Notes: a model not told the origin generated them from the sequence alone. A stretch of DNA of 49,371 nt from Gemmataceae bacterium (GCA_009697105.1 SIAQ01000024.1:1-49371), one strand, 5' to 3'. Counted from the stretch's first letter, positions 1-9,310 are shown. Numbers and translations are program-made.

Positions 1-147
1 GGTCGGACCTCCTTTGTAAAAAATACCTCCGGGCCGCAGTCTATAAAGGTAAGGACGACGGTGTGGAAAACGTTACAAACCAAACTTACAAGCAGGGACA
101 CTTAGATCGTCGCCGCATTCGGATGTCACGATGCGGTAAAACTTAAG

Positions 148-169
148 GGAGTACCTCACCCCTGGGCTT
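148..169. repeat. half copy of palindrome family D
   Basis: This stretch reads GGAGTACCTCACCCCTGGGC plus TT. It matches one arm of the family-D inverted repeats found complete near 21.1 kb and 36.2 kb. No partner arm is seen next to it. The rest of positions 1-255 shows no convincing gene. Confidence 0.6.
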
Positions 170-255
170 GTTTCAAAATCCACTTGTTTGCTTGCAATCG
201 ACGAATGGAGCGGGAAGAATACACTGAAAGGAGGAAGGCCCATCGAGATCCCATT

Positions 256-2217
256 ATGCCGATTCGGGTAAAGTGCGACGCTTGCAAGAAGACGCTGAGC
301 GTGAAAGATCATCTCGCGGGCAAGCGGATCAAATGCCCGCTGTGCCAAGCGATCATCATCATTCCGTTCGCCGGCGCCGCCCAGGACACGCCGGGCGGTG
401 CCAAACCCGCTCCCGCCGCGAAGAAGCCGGCGCCGGGCATTCCCGCGCCCGTTCCGGGCGCCGCCAAGACGACGAAACCCGCCGCCAAGCCAAAACCAAA
501 GCCGACGACGAACGGGACGCCCGCGCCGAAAACCAAGGAACCTGTCGCTCCGCCGCCAGAGGACCTCGAGAAAGAGGCACTCTCCGCCTGGGCCGACGAA
601 CCGCCGACGACGGAGGAAGTTGAAGCGCCGACGACGATTGATTTTGTCTGCCAGTGGTGCGACGAAATGTTGCACCTGCCGCTCGACCTTGGCGGCAAAC
701 AGACGCAGTGCCCCAATGAAGAATGCCGACGTATTATCAAAGTCCCAATGCCCAAGATGCCCGAGAAGAAGGATTGGCGGAAGGTTAAGATCGGCCCAGG
801 CGGCGCGCTAACGAACCAGCCCGACGAACTCGACAACGCCTGGGGCACGGAGCAAACGACGCGAGCCCGCCAGGATTCGCTCGCCCAGGCCGGCGCGATC
901 TCGGCTCTGCCCAAACCGCCGCGTGGATGGTCTGGCTGGATGTACCTCGCTTTCGTGGGCATGGTCCTGTTTATCGCGATCGGCGCCGCCACGTTCGGCG
1001 GTGTGCGCCTGGTCAACAATCAACAGAGCGTGAACGCGTTGAGGGAATGCAAAAACCTCCTTGACCCGACGAAAGGCCCGAAAATCAAAGACCCGCTACT
1101 TCAGGCCGAAGCGCATCGCGTGATAGCTCTATTGACCTTAAGCGACGGCAAGGGCAAAAACGCCGGCCTGGACGCCGACGACAATTTTTCCGGAGCGCTC
1201 TCACTCATCAGCGATTCGCCCAGTGTCAACGAACAAATGTTCTTGCTCGCCTTGACGCGCTCTTTGATCGAACTGGGAGGCAACGAAGACGAAGTGAGTT
1301 TCCGAAGGACGAAACGATCGTGGGACAATGTCCGCGGCCTGCTGCGATCCGCATTGGAAAAATGCAACGACCCGGAAGTCCAAGTGGCGGGTCTTCGCGC
1401 AGTCGCCACGCGACTCATCGCCGTCAAACAGGACGATCTCGCATTGGTGCTCGCCGACGGCCTCGCCAATACCACCGCCGATAAGGGTGCCGCTCGCTCA
1501 CCCGCCTATCGGCAAGCGATAGCCTTGCGCATTTTCCGCGGCGACGACAAGAAGGCCGACGCGAAAATCAAACGGCCCGAACCAAAGGACGACAAAGCCT
1601 TCAACGACGCCCACGCCCGCATCGGTTACGCCGAGGGTTTCGCACGCAAAGGCGAACTCGACGACGCCCTGAAGCTGGCAATGCACAAGGGACCGCTCGT
1701 TGACCGATTCGATGCTTGTATCGGGATCGCCGGCGTGTTGATGGCGGACGCGAAGCAGCGTGACAAGGCAGGCCAATTCGTTAAGGAGGCCATCACGCTG
1801 TCCAAGGAAAAAGGCGGCGACAAGCTCACGCCGTGGCAGATACTCTTGCTCACTCGCCTTGCCGCCCGCACCGAGGAAGCCGACACGGTGAAGACACTCG
1901 TGGAGCAGCAGAAAGACAAATTCAAGCTGCGATCGCAACTGGAAATTCTCCTGGCGACATGTGAAAAGAGCAACACGGTTCTCGAGGTCGAGGCTCTGTC
2001 CGCGTTTGAGAACGACGACAAGGAGGGACAGACGCTGGCCCTGGCATGGTTCGCCTTCACGACGCACAATGCCAAACATGGCAGGAATCGGACGCAAAAT
2101 CGGCAAACATTCGAATCGCGTGCGACGATCGCCGGCCTGACCGAACCAACCATCGAGATGATTCGGTCAATGGTCGATCTCGGCACGTACCTGGGATCGC
2201 TGAAGTTTGTGCCGTAG
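256..2217 (+). CDS. zinc-ribbon, single-pass membrane protein with helical repeat-like C-terminus
   Basis: A 653-aa protein of unknown function. Two zinc-ribbon-like motifs are visible: C7/C10...C27/C30 and C132/C135...C152/C157. They are separated by a low-complexity Ala/Pro/Lys linker. One hydrophobic helix follows at about residues 227-251, then a long Ala/Leu/Lys/Asp-rich region that looks like a solenoid of helical hairpins (TPR-like, not proven). This suggests a cytoplasmic zinc-ribbon end and a long domain across the membrane. The ATG at 256 is preferred because the zinc ribbon starts right after it. The SD-like AAAGGAGG at 227-234 is about 21 nt away, which is long, so in-frame ATGs at 184 or 205 remain possible. 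pyrB follows 54 nt downstream. Confidence 0.85.
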   Translation: MPIRVKCDACKKTLSVKDHLAGKRIKCPLCQAIIIIPFAGAAQDTPGGAKPAPAAKKPAPGIPAPVPGAAKTTKPAAKPKPKPTTNGTPAPKTKEPVAPPPEDLEKEALSAWADEPPTTEEVEAPTTIDFVCQWCDEMLHLPLDLGGKQTQCPNEECRRIIKVPMPKMPEKKDWRKVKIGPGGALTNQPDELDNAWGTEQTTRARQDSLAQAGAISALPKPPRGWSGWMYLAFVGMVLFIAIGAATFGGVRLVNNQQSVNALRECKNLLDPTKGPKIKDPLLQAEAHRVIALLTLSDGKGKNAGLDADDNFSGALSLISDSPSVNEQMFLLALTRSLIELGGNEDEVSFRRTKRSWDNVRGLLRSALEKCNDPEVQVAGLRAVATRLIAVKQDDLALVLADGLANTTADKGAARSPAYRQAIALRIFRGDDKKADAKIKRPEPKDDKAFNDAHARIGYAEGFARKGELDDALKLAMHKGPLVDRFDACIGIAGVLMADAKQRDKAGQFVKEAITLSKEKGGDKLTPWQILLLTRLAARTEEADTVKTLVEQQKDKFKLRSQLEILLATCEKSNTVLEVEALSAFENDDKEGQTLALAWFAFTTHNAKHGRNRTQNRQTFESRATIAGLTEPTIEMIRSMVDLGTYLGSLKFVP

Positions 2218-2271
2218 TAAGCCCAGAGGCGGTATACTTCGGGCTTGCAGTTCCATCTGAAGGGAGCATCC

Positions 2272-3213
2272 GTGTTGACGCTGCCTCGCGTTTCCTGGCA
2301 ACACCGCCATCTGTTGGGCTTGGAAGATTTGAGTGCCGCGGAGTTGACCGCCGTGCTCGATATGGCCGAGCATTTCACGCACGACGCCGACCCGCCGCGG
2401 AAGAAGCGTAACCATCTCGCGGGGAAGGTCATCGTCAACCTGTTCTTCGAGCCATCGACGCGGACGCGGATGAGTTTCGCCCTCGCCGCCCGCAGGCTTG
2501 GTGCCGAGGTGCTGGATTTTTCGCCATCGGGTTCCAGCACGTCCAAGGGCGAAACGTTTATCGACACGGCCAAGAACATCGAAGCGATGGGCATCGATCT
2601 CGTCGTTGTTCGTCACTCGGCAACCGGGGCGCCGCATCTGCTTTCGCAGCATTTGAAAGCGAGCGTCGTCAACGCCGGCGATGGCGCGCATGAGCATCCG
2701 ACGCAGGGGTTGCTCGACATTTTCACGATTCGACAAACCCGCCGGCTGGAGGGATTGACAGTCGGTCTCGTCGGAGACATCGCGCATAGCCGAGTCGCAC
2801 GAAGCAACATCCACGGCTTGACCAAGCTTGGCGCAAAGGTCATCGTCTGCGGCCCGCCAACGCTCGTACCAGCGCGGATCGCCGAACTCGGCGTGGAGGT
2901 ATCGCACGACCTGGACGCCATTCTGCCTCGCTGCGATGTCATCAACATGCTGCGCATTCAATTTGAACGGCAACGCAGCGGCCTGTTCCCGTCGATCACC
3001 GAATACGCTCGGCTTTTCGGCCTGAACAGCGAACGCCTGAAAGTAGCCAGACCCGACCTCCTCCTGCTCGCACCCGGCCCGATCAACCGCGGCGTCGAGA
3101 TCACGCCCGAGGTCGCCGACGGCCCGCATTCCGCTATCCTGCGGCAAGTCACCAACGGCCTCGCCGTCCGCATGGCGGTCTTGTATTTACTTTGCGGGCA
3201 GCCGGAGGGATAA
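2272..3213 (+). CDS. pyrB: aspartate carbamoyltransferase catalytic subunit
   Basis: Condenses carbamoyl phosphate and aspartate to carbamoyl aspartate, the committed step of pyrimidine synthesis. The 313-aa product has the family motifs in order: [12 protein letters not shown] (carbamoyl-phosphate site), [10 protein letters not shown], a conserved [12 protein letters not shown] stretch and [12 protein letters not shown] near the end. The GTG at 2272 is chosen because GAAGGGA at 2259-2265 is a well-spaced ribosome binding site; a TTG at 2245 would also be open. The next intact gene on this strand is a dihydroorotase homologue lacking catalytic residues. This resembles pyrB-pyrC' pairs in which an inactive dihydroorotase supports assembly of the transcarbamoylase (known in Pseudomonas). 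A broken Uma2-like gene and a palindrome separate the two here. Confidence 0.95.
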   Translation: MLTLPRVSWQHRHLLGLEDLSAAELTAVLDMAEHFTHDADPPRKKRNHLAGKVIVNLFFEPSTRTRMSFALAARRLGAEVLDFSPSGSSTSKGETFIDTAKNIEAMGIDLVVVRHSATGAPHLLSQHLKASVVNAGDGAHEHPTQGLLDIFTIRQTRRLEGLTVGLVGDIAHSRVARSNIHGLTKLGAKVIVCGPPTLVPARIAELGVEVSHDLDAILPRCDVINMLRIQFERQRSGLFPSITEYARLFGLNSERLKVARPDLLLLAPGPINRGVEITPEVADGPHSAILRQVTNGLAVRMAVLYLLCGQPEG

Positions 3214-3221
3214 TAATATCA

Positions 3222-3280
3222 AAGCCCAGGGGTGAGCGTGGCGAACCCCTGGGATTGCAAACCTCTGTTCCCTTGGGCTT
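3222..3280. repeat. palindrome family D, 9 nt after pyrB stop
   Basis: An imperfect inverted repeat, AAGCCCAGGGG...CCCTTGGGCTT, with an inner CAGGGGT/ACCCCTG pairing. It is related to the copies at 21072-21139 and 36224-36304. Confidence 0.75.
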
Positions 3281-3294
3281 ACGAAGGTAGTTCC

Positions 3295-4103
3295 ATGACC
3301 GTAGCTTCAGTACTCGAAAAAACCGAACGGCCGGCTTTTCCACCCGATGAATTGCTCATTTCAGAGGATGGTGAAAACTTGGAATCCGATTGGCATCGCA
3401 TCGAACTCAACCTACTGATCGAGTTGACCGACCAGTGGATAACTGGCCGCGATGATTACTTCGTTGGCGGCAATATGTTCATCTACTTCGACGAAGAGCA
3501 CGCTCGCAATCGCAATTTTCGCGGGCCGGATTATTTCTTCGTCTGGGGAGCGGAATCGGTTGCGAGAATACTGGGCTATCCGGAAGGAAGAAATGCAATT
3601 TCCGAACGTAATTTTTGAGCTGCTTTCACCTTCATACAGCGGAAATGGATCGCAACGAGAAGAAAGATGTCTACGAACGCCAATTTCGTACGCCCGAGTA
3701 TTTTTGGTACGATCCGGAGGATAACATTCTCAAAGGCTGGCAACTCAGCGATGAAATCTACCAGCCGATCAAGCCTAACGAAAAGGGTTGGTTGTTCTCC
3801 GAGCAATTGAACGTTTGGATCGGCAAATGGATTGGCGTTCACAGGGGCAAAAAAACCATTTGGATTCGGTTTTTTTCCCCTGACGGCGTGCTCGTTCCAA
3901 CCATCGCTGAATCAAATGATGTCGCCCAGGCTCAGGCACGGGCAGCGCAGCAGAAAGCCAAGCTCGCGCAACAACAGGCCGAGTTCGCGCAGCAGAAGGC
4001 CGAGATCGCGCAGCAGTCATTGGACGAACAACGACGACGCGCCGAGGCGGCTGAAGCGGAACTTGCCCAATTGCGGAAACTCCTGGAGAATAAAAAAGGC
4101 TAA
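3295..4103 (+). pseudogene. Uma2 family (DUF820) putative endonuclease, two frameshifts
   Basis: Uma2 proteins have a PD-(D/E)XK nuclease-like fold and are very abundant in planctomycetes and cyanobacteria; their role is not settled. The family sequence is spread over three frames. An N-terminal part ending ...RGPDYFFVWGAESV is in the frame starting at ATG 3295. It continues as RLREYWAIRKEEMQF...LLSPS in the next frame, then as TAEMDRNEKKDVYERQF...RFFSPDG in the third. The breaks lie near 3559-3563 and 3632-3636, each explained by one extra base. The C-terminal 55 residues form a Gln/Ala/Glu-rich coiled coil, as is common in this family. It lies between pyrB and pyrC' and ends 4 nt before the pyrC' start, so it looks like an accessory gene inserted into a pyrimidine operon and then broken. 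Confidence 0.85.
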
Positions 4104-4107
4104 CCCC

Positions 4108-5382
4108 ATGACCATCCTCCACATCACCAATGGCCGTATCATCGATCCCGCCCAGAATCTCGACATTGTCGGCGATCTCTGGATTCGCGACGCGCAGATT
4201 CTCTGCATCGGCCCGCGACCCGACCTACGCTCCGACCGCATTATCGACGCACGCGGGATGATCGTCTGTCCCGGCCTCATCGACATGAACGTCCGCCTCT
4301 GCGAACCGGGCCGCGATGAGAACGAAACCATCGCGACAGGCTCGGCGGCGGCGTTGCGAGGCGGGATCACGTCGGTCGCCTGCATGCCGAACACCGAGCC
4401 GCCGATCGATCACCAGGCCGCTGCGGAGTTCGTCTATCTCCAAGCAGAACGCGCTGGCAACGCCAGCGTGTTTCCAATCGGCTGCATCACGAAGGGTCGC
4501 AAGGGCGCCGAACTCGCCGAAATCGGCGGCCTCGTCGATGGCGGAGCCGTCGCCTTTACCGATGCCGATGCCCCCGTCGCCAGCGCCGAGATTATGCGCC
4601 GCGCTCTCGAATATTGCCGTATGTTCGACAAGCCCGTACTAAGCCATGCCGAGGAAACCGAGCTGACCCGCGGTGGCATCATGCACGAAGGCGGCGAGAG
4701 CATGCGACTCGGCCTGCGCGGCATGCCCGCCACCGCCGAAGAGGTCATGGTTAACCGCGACATCGAACTCGCACGCCTGACCGGCGGACGCTTGCACATC
4801 CTGCACGTTTCCACTGCCGGCTCGGTCCATCTAATCCGCCGAGCGAAAGAGCGCGGCGTGCGCGTCACTGCAGAAACCTGCCCGCCCTACTTCACGCTCA
4901 CCGAAAAAAAACTTCGCAGCTTCGATAGCAACTTCAAACTCAATCCCCCGCTGCGCACCGACGACGACATCCGCGCAATCATCACCGGCTTGGCCAACGG
5001 CACGCTCGATGCAATCTCCAGCGGCCACAATCCGCAGGCACACGAGAAGAAACTCCGCGAGTTCGATCAAGCCCCGTTCGGTGCCGTCGGCCTGGAAACG
5101 CTGCTGCCCGTCGCGATCACCATGCTGATCCAGCCCGGCCACCTAACCTGGCCCCGCTTGATCGAAAAGCTCACACGCAGCCCCGCGACCATTCTCGGCA
5201 TCGACCGTGGCACGCTCAAACCCGGCGCCGACGCCGACGTCACGATCATCGACCCCGCAGCCTACTGGACCATCGACGCCACGAAATTCACATCCAAGAG
5301 CCGCAACAGCCCATTCGACGGCATGCACGTGCGCGGCCGAGTGCATACGGTGATACTGGGCGGCGAGGTGAAGGCGGTGTGA
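4108..5382 (+). CDS. pyrC: dihydroorotase-like protein lacking catalytic metal ligands (PyrC' type)
   Basis: A 424-aa amidohydrolase-fold protein clearly related to class I (multifunctional-type) dihydroorotases. Family landmarks are present: GLID at 57-60, CMPNT at 92-96, SHAEE with H180, LHVSTAG with H233, KLNPPLR at 277-283. The catalytic set is damaged. The usual D-x-H-x-H-x-R-E-P-G reads D59-M-N61-V-R63-L-C65-E-P-G, so both zinc-binding histidines and the substrate arginine are changed. The usual DHAPH near the end reads G306-HNPQ, removing the catalytic aspartate. By analogy with the non-catalytic PyrC'/PyrX of Pseudomonas, it may be a structural partner of PyrB; another, active dihydroorotase should then exist elsewhere. 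ATG 4108 is chosen because the family N-terminus starts there. Confidence 0.9.
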   Translation: MTILHITNGRIIDPAQNLDIVGDLWIRDAQILCIGPRPDLRSDRIIDARGMIVCPGLIDMNVRLCEPGRDENETIATGSAAALRGGITSVACMPNTEPPIDHQAAAEFVYLQAERAGNASVFPIGCITKGRKGAELAEIGGLVDGGAVAFTDADAPVASAEIMRRALEYCRMFDKPVLSHAEETELTRGGIMHEGGESMRLGLRGMPATAEEVMVNRDIELARLTGGRLHILHVSTAGSVHLIRRAKERGVRVTAETCPPYFTLTEKKLRSFDSNFKLNPPLRTDDDIRAIITGLANGTLDAISSGHNPQAHEKKLREFDQAPFGAVGLETLLPVAITMLIQPGHLTWPRLIEKLTRSPATILGIDRGTLKPGADADVTIIDPAAYWTIDATKFTSKSRNSPFDGMHVRGRVHTVILGGEVKAV

Positions 5383-5579
5383 CCCTGCCGGGCCAAGGGT
5401 GAGCGCAGCGGAACGGTGGGCCGTACCAGTCACGGAACCGATAGGGCCGCGGGGCATGACGCTCTTTATTCGATTTCAAGCACCCACTATACAATGGCAG
5501 GTCGCATCCATTGGGAAGAATGAGTGGCTGCAAAGCGGCAACGGAACTCGGGCCAAGGGCAATGCAACTCGCAACAGGC

Positions 5580-5798
5580 TCAGGCGACCTGTCGCGGCAG
5601 GTAATGCAATACCATGATTTGGCTCAATCGAAGCTCCAAGCTGGCGTAGGTTCAGCCCTCATCGTCGCTGAACTCAACTTCTACTGCGTCGGGTGCCAGG
5701 AATTCGACCACGGTGCCGACTTGCCCTCGACCAAGGCCCCGGTTCGGCAAGTCTTCTGTCAGGGCGACGATGTCGAGCAATTGAATTGGCGGATTCAT
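5580..5798 (-). pseudogene. DUF4926 protein interrupted by an in-frame TGA
   Basis: The start is ATG 5798 with a perfect GGAGG five nt upstream. The product begins MNPPIQLLDIVALTEDLPNR and reads through the DUF4926 core VGTVVEFLAPDAVEVEF to SDDEG, where TGA at 5654-5652 ends a 48-aa product. The same frame continues TYASLELRLSQIMVLHYLP and stops at TGA 5582-5580. DUF4926 proteins normally have DEGRTY at this point, so the stop most simply arose by CGA (Arg) to TGA. It is the last gene of the minus-strand cluster behind the type IIG enzyme and is a relative of the intact DUF4926 gene next to it. Confidence 0.75.
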
Positions 5799-5848
5799 AG
5801 CAACCTCCGATTCCATTAAACCACCGAATAGGGGCGCTGGAATCGATT

Positions 5849-6097
5849 TTACGCTCCTGCCGCCGCAAGAGTACGCGCGGCGGGACGATCTGCTGTCGTC
5901 GGCGCTCGCAAAAGACTGGCCGTCACACAAACAACCGCTACGGTTCGGCCCGTCATGTCAAAAAACTCCACGCTATAGCCGACTTCCTTGCCCGGAACGG
6001 TGTGGCGCTCCACGACCGTGCCGATGTCGCCCGCACAAATGCCGTTGTCGCCGAGGTCAACCGTCAGAATCACGTCTTGGTACATCTCGAAATTCAT
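5849..6097 (-). CDS. DUF4926 domain protein
   Basis: An 82-aa protein with the DUF4926 pattern: MNFEMYQDVILTVDLGDNGI, then AGDIGTVVERH and a VEFFDMTGRTVAVVCV strand. The last 20 residues are Ala/Arg-rich and may be divergent. The family is small, likely a beta-barrel of SH3-like type (inference), and of unknown function. It is often next to DUF6883 genes. It starts 4 nt after the DUF6883 stop, with GGAG supplied by the end of that gene, so the two are translationally coupled. Confidence 0.85.
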   Translation of the reverse strand: MNFEMYQDVILTVDLGDNGICAGDIGTVVERHTVPGKEVGYSVEFFDMTGRTVAVVCVTASLLRAPTTADRPAARTLAAAGA

Positions 6098-6101
6098 GGC
6101 A

Positions 6102-6434
6102 TTACTCCGGATACATTGTAATCAGTCGTGGGAAGTCCATGCCAGAGTCAATTTGCCAAACGCTGCGGAAGGGAATGGCTTTGCCGCTTGGACTGACGAG
6201 CGGAGCCACGATCTCGTAGCATTGACCATAATCGTTGCTCGATTCGCCGCTGACCTCGGCACTGAGATGCTGCATGCGCAGATCAAGCTCCAACCGCATC
6301 CAATCTTCGGCGGAGTAGCCCAGCGCGAGCAACAGTCGGGCTTTCGTTCCGCCCTTGCGATGCGCCGTATTCAGCAGATAATCGCGGAGCTTTTCCGGCG
6401 CGATCACCTCCTTCTCGGCATTCCGGATCTTCAT
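6102..6434 (-). CDS. DUF6883 domain protein
   Basis: A 110-aa protein matching DUF6883 (NAEKEVIAPEKLRDYLLN at the start, then a GTKARLLLALGYS helix and a central GQCYEIVAPLVSPSG). Its start ATG overlaps the stop of the restriction enzyme by four bases (ATGA), and its GGAGGGG ribosome binding site is inside the last codons of that gene. The function is unknown. Related domains occur at the C-termini of some toxin-like or phage proteins, and the family is commonly paired with DUF4926. The coupling suggests it is made in a fixed ratio to the enzyme, as an accessory or immunity-like factor (inference). Confidence 0.85.
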   Translation of the reverse strand: MKIRNAEKEVIAPEKLRDYLLNTAHRKGGTKARLLLALGYSAEDWMRLELDLRMQHLSAEVSGESSNDYGQCYEIVAPLVSPSGKAIPFRSVWQIDSGMDFPRLITMYPE

Positions 6435-9310
6435 GCCGTCCCCTCCATAACAGCGGTGGCCTTGTCCGCATCGGCCGTACTCGCCGTCTCGCTTCCGGCT
6501 TGCTCGACGATCTTGATCTCCTCCGGCGTCAGTCCGTAGAGTTCGTAGACCAGGTTGTCAATCTGCCAATCCGTCGCCGCGATCTGCGTTTCCAGGCTCT
6601 TCTTCTCGTGCGGCGTTTTGGCGGCGGAGAGTTGCTTGTGGAGGGTGAGCATTTGTGAGGCGAGTTCGCCAATGTTCTTCGTCCGCGCAGCATCGTTTGG
6701 CATTTTCGGAATCGGCAGGCGCCGGAGCTCGGCCAAGGTTGTTTGTCGAAAATCATCCTTTGTCGCGATTGACGACGTGTTCACGTAAAGGTAAGAGATT
6801 AGGCGGCTATTCAGGATTCCCAATACATAAAACACGTTCCAATCTAAGGAAGTGAGAAGGAATGGATTGATATCTTTCTTGAAAACCATCTTGGCATCAC
6901 TGTATGTGGCGAGGAGTCGGTCCTGGCGGCTGATGACCCGTCGAATCAGAATCTTCGGCTCCGCCTCGTAAAATCGTCGCAACGACGGAGAATCCTCGAG
7001 GGTCGTATATTCGGCTTTCTCTATTTTCAACTCGTAGCGATGCGCCTGGCCAGTCGTGAGAAAGGGATACGAGCCGAGAAGAGGCAAGCTGGTAATGGCG
7101 AAGCGGTTTCCAGCAAGCCCTTGCGTGGAGATCGAAAAACTTCCAAGCTGCGAGAACTTTGGATCGGCGGAGACACGGTTGAAAATCAATTGTGCGCCCG
7201 GATTCAGAATAACTTTGTAGTCCGGCCCAGTGACCAAGCCGGTGTTCACGACGTTGTATTTCACGGCTTCAAGATCAGCGACGACACGCTTCTTCGCGAA
7301 GCAATAAATCGAGTATTCGGCGGATGGCGAGCGCGAAAGCACATAAACTCCAGTGTCAACGTAGGCGTCCTTGAACACATCAAAGGGTAAATTCACGAGC
7401 CGACAGACTCCGGCCTTCTTGAACAAGCGCTCCCTCAGCTTGGCATAGTTCTCACCCGTTTGCCAGGTTACGGAAGAGATAAATCCGACCAAACCAGAGC
7501 TGGAAAGCCTTTGCAAAAGCGAGAGGATAAAGATCACAGACGAATCATATTTGCGTTCAAGCTCTGGATGCCGGGCCTGAAAATACTTACTTTCATATTC
7601 GGACATCATTTCGATTGGGATATACGGCGGGTTCCCGATCACCGCGTCGAAGCCACCGGCTTTCATGATGGCGGGGAACTTGGCGTTCCAGTCGAAGACG
7701 TTGATGCGGTAGCGTTCTTCTTCGTCGAACAGCGTCAACTGTTGGCCGTCGTAGAAGTCGGGGCCGATCAGGCTGTTGCCGCACTTGATGTTGCTGGCGA
7801 GATCGGGTAGCGCGCGTTCATGGAACAGAAAGAGCTGGCGTTCGAGCGTTTGCTGCGATTCGCCTTCGAGCACTTTCAAAAGCAGCGAAAGCTTGGTGAC
7901 TTCGACGGCTTGCGGATCGATATCGACGCCGTAGATGTTGTTGAGCAGGATGCGCTTCTTCTCGGCACTGGTGAGATGCCAGGCCCCGCCGCGGCCCTGG
8001 AAGAGTTCCTTGCTGGGTTTGTCGGTGCTGGCTTCGATATAGCGGTCGCGATACCAATCGAGGAGAAACTGGTACGCGCCGAGCAGGAAGGACCCGGAGC
8101 CGCAGGCGGGATCGAGCACGCGGAGCTTGGCGGCCTGCCTGGGTGTTTTGCCTTCGAGCAGTTTGCCGACGGTGTTCTTGACGATGTAATCGACGATGTA
8201 GGTCGGCGTGTAGTAGACGCCGCCGGCCTTGCGGACGTCGGGCTTTTCCTCGACGATGGCGCGATGGTTGTCCGTCAGGCGGATGACTTTGCCGAGGAAT
8301 TGCTCGTAAACCTGGCCGAGAATCTCGGCGGGCAGCACGGAGAATTCATACGGGCTATCGGGGTAGTACAGGCTCTTGAAGATTTCCTTGAGCAGCTTGT
8401 CGTCGATATTGAGCGCCGTAGTGAGTTCATCGTGCGATTCGGGCCGATCGGGTTCCTTGGTGAAATGGAATAGGCCGGAATTATAGCGCTCGTCGGCTTT
8501 GCGAAAAAGGTCTTGCAATCGGCCATAGACGGCGGCGCCGTTCTGCAATGCGCCGAGTTGGCCATAATGCTCGACGCCGCGATCCTCGCACATGCGTAGG
8601 AAGAGGACGCGATCGATTGTAACCTGGACGGCATAGTTGAGTTCGCGCTGGCTGAGTTGCGGATTGCGCAGGGCGATGTTCTTCGCCAGGGTTTCGCGCC
8701 AGCCTTCGATCTCTTTCAGGAAGGCGGTATCGACCGTGGCTGTGTCTTTTTTTAGCTTGCTGGTTTCGGCATATTTATCGAACAAGCCTTTGAGGACCGC
8801 GTCCTTGGAGAATGTTGCCGCGATGGTATCCCATTGCTCAGCGTAATCGGTGAACGTCAGGTAGCGGACGCGCGCCGCCGTGGCTTTGTCGGTTTGCGCG
8901 GGTTTGATGCGGCAATCGTAGACGGCGAATTCTTCAAAATCGGTAAGGACCGAGAGCGGCAGTTTCGCGGACCAGGCATACCGGCGAAGCTGGAACGCTG
9001 GCTCCGGGTCGATCTTCAAATTGATCGATGGCCGCTTCGCTTCGAGAAAAAACTTGCGCGTGCCGCCGACGCGGAAGCAGTAGTCGGGGGCTTTGGTCAC
9101 GCCGCCGACTTTGATCGCGTCCTCGTGAATGACATCCTTGTACGCCTCGGCGAAGCCGGCGGTATTGTCGATGTCCCAACCGAGACATTTGAAAAAAGGA
9201 TCGATGAACTCGCGCCGAACTTGCGTTTCGTTGTAGTTGCCCGAGCGGTACGAATCGCTATTGCGAGCGAAGCGGTCGATCAGTTCGATGATTTCGCGCG
9301 GGGCGGTCAT
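6431..9310 (-). CDS. type IIG restriction endonuclease/methyltransferase (Eco57I/TaqI-like)
   Basis: A single-chain restriction-modification enzyme of 959 aa that methylates adenine at its target site and cleaves unmodified DNA. An N-terminal PD-(D/E)XK nuclease domain is seen with D76 and E90-A-K92 (PDY...LEAKRP) inside a type I R-like N-terminal fold. The Mrr/HsdM-like linker leads to the N6-adenine methyltransferase motifs: LDPACGSGSFL at 399-409 (SAM binding), DIDPQAVEVTKLSL, and NPPY at 560-563 (catalytic). The C-terminal half is a TaqI-like target recognition domain with a helical tail. All key residues are present. It is first in a minus-strand operon with DUF6883 and DUF4926 genes. 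No separate specificity subunit is present, and the recognition site cannot be read from sequence. Confidence 0.93.
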   Translation of the reverse strand: MTAPREIIELIDRFARNSDSYRSGNYNETQVRREFIDPFFKCLGWDIDNTAGFAEAYKDVIHEDAIKVGGVTKAPDYCFRVGGTRKFFLEAKRPSINLKIDPEPAFQLRRYAWSAKLPLSVLTDFEEFAVYDCRIKPAQTDKATAARVRYLTFTDYAEQWDTIAATFSKDAVLKGLFDKYAETSKLKKDTATVDTAFLKEIEGWRETLAKNIALRNPQLSQRELNYAVQVTIDRVLFLRMCEDRGVEHYGQLGALQNGAAVYGRLQDLFRKADERYNSGLFHFTKEPDRPESHDELTTALNIDDKLLKEIFKSLYYPDSPYEFSVLPAEILGQVYEQFLGKVIRLTDNHRAIVEEKPDVRKAGGVYYTPTYIVDYIVKNTVGKLLEGKTPRQAAKLRVLDPACGSGSFLLGAYQFLLDWYRDRYIEASTDKPSKELFQGRGGAWHLTSAEKKRILLNNIYGVDIDPQAVEVTKLSLLLKVLEGESQQTLERQLFLFHERALPDLASNIKCGNSLIGPDFYDGQQLTLFDEEERYRINVFDWNAKFPAIMKAGGFDAVIGNPPYIPIEMMSEYESKYFQARHPELERKYDSSVIFILSLLQRLSSSGLVGFISSVTWQTGENYAKLRERLFKKAGVCRLVNLPFDVFKDAYVDTGVYVLSRSPSAEYSIYCFAKKRVVADLEAVKYNVVNTGLVTGPDYKVILNPGAQLIFNRVSADPKFSQLGSFSISTQGLAGNRFAITSLPLLGSYPFLTTGQAHRYELKIEKAEYTTLEDSPSLRRFYEAEPKILIRRVISRQDRLLATYSDAKMVFKKDINPFLLTSLDWNVFYVLGILNSRLISYLYVNTSSIATKDDFRQTTLAELRRLPIPKMPNDAARTKNIGELASQMLTLHKQLSAAKTPHEKKSLETQIAATDWQIDNLVYELYGLTPEEIKIVEQAGSETASTADADKATAVMEGTA

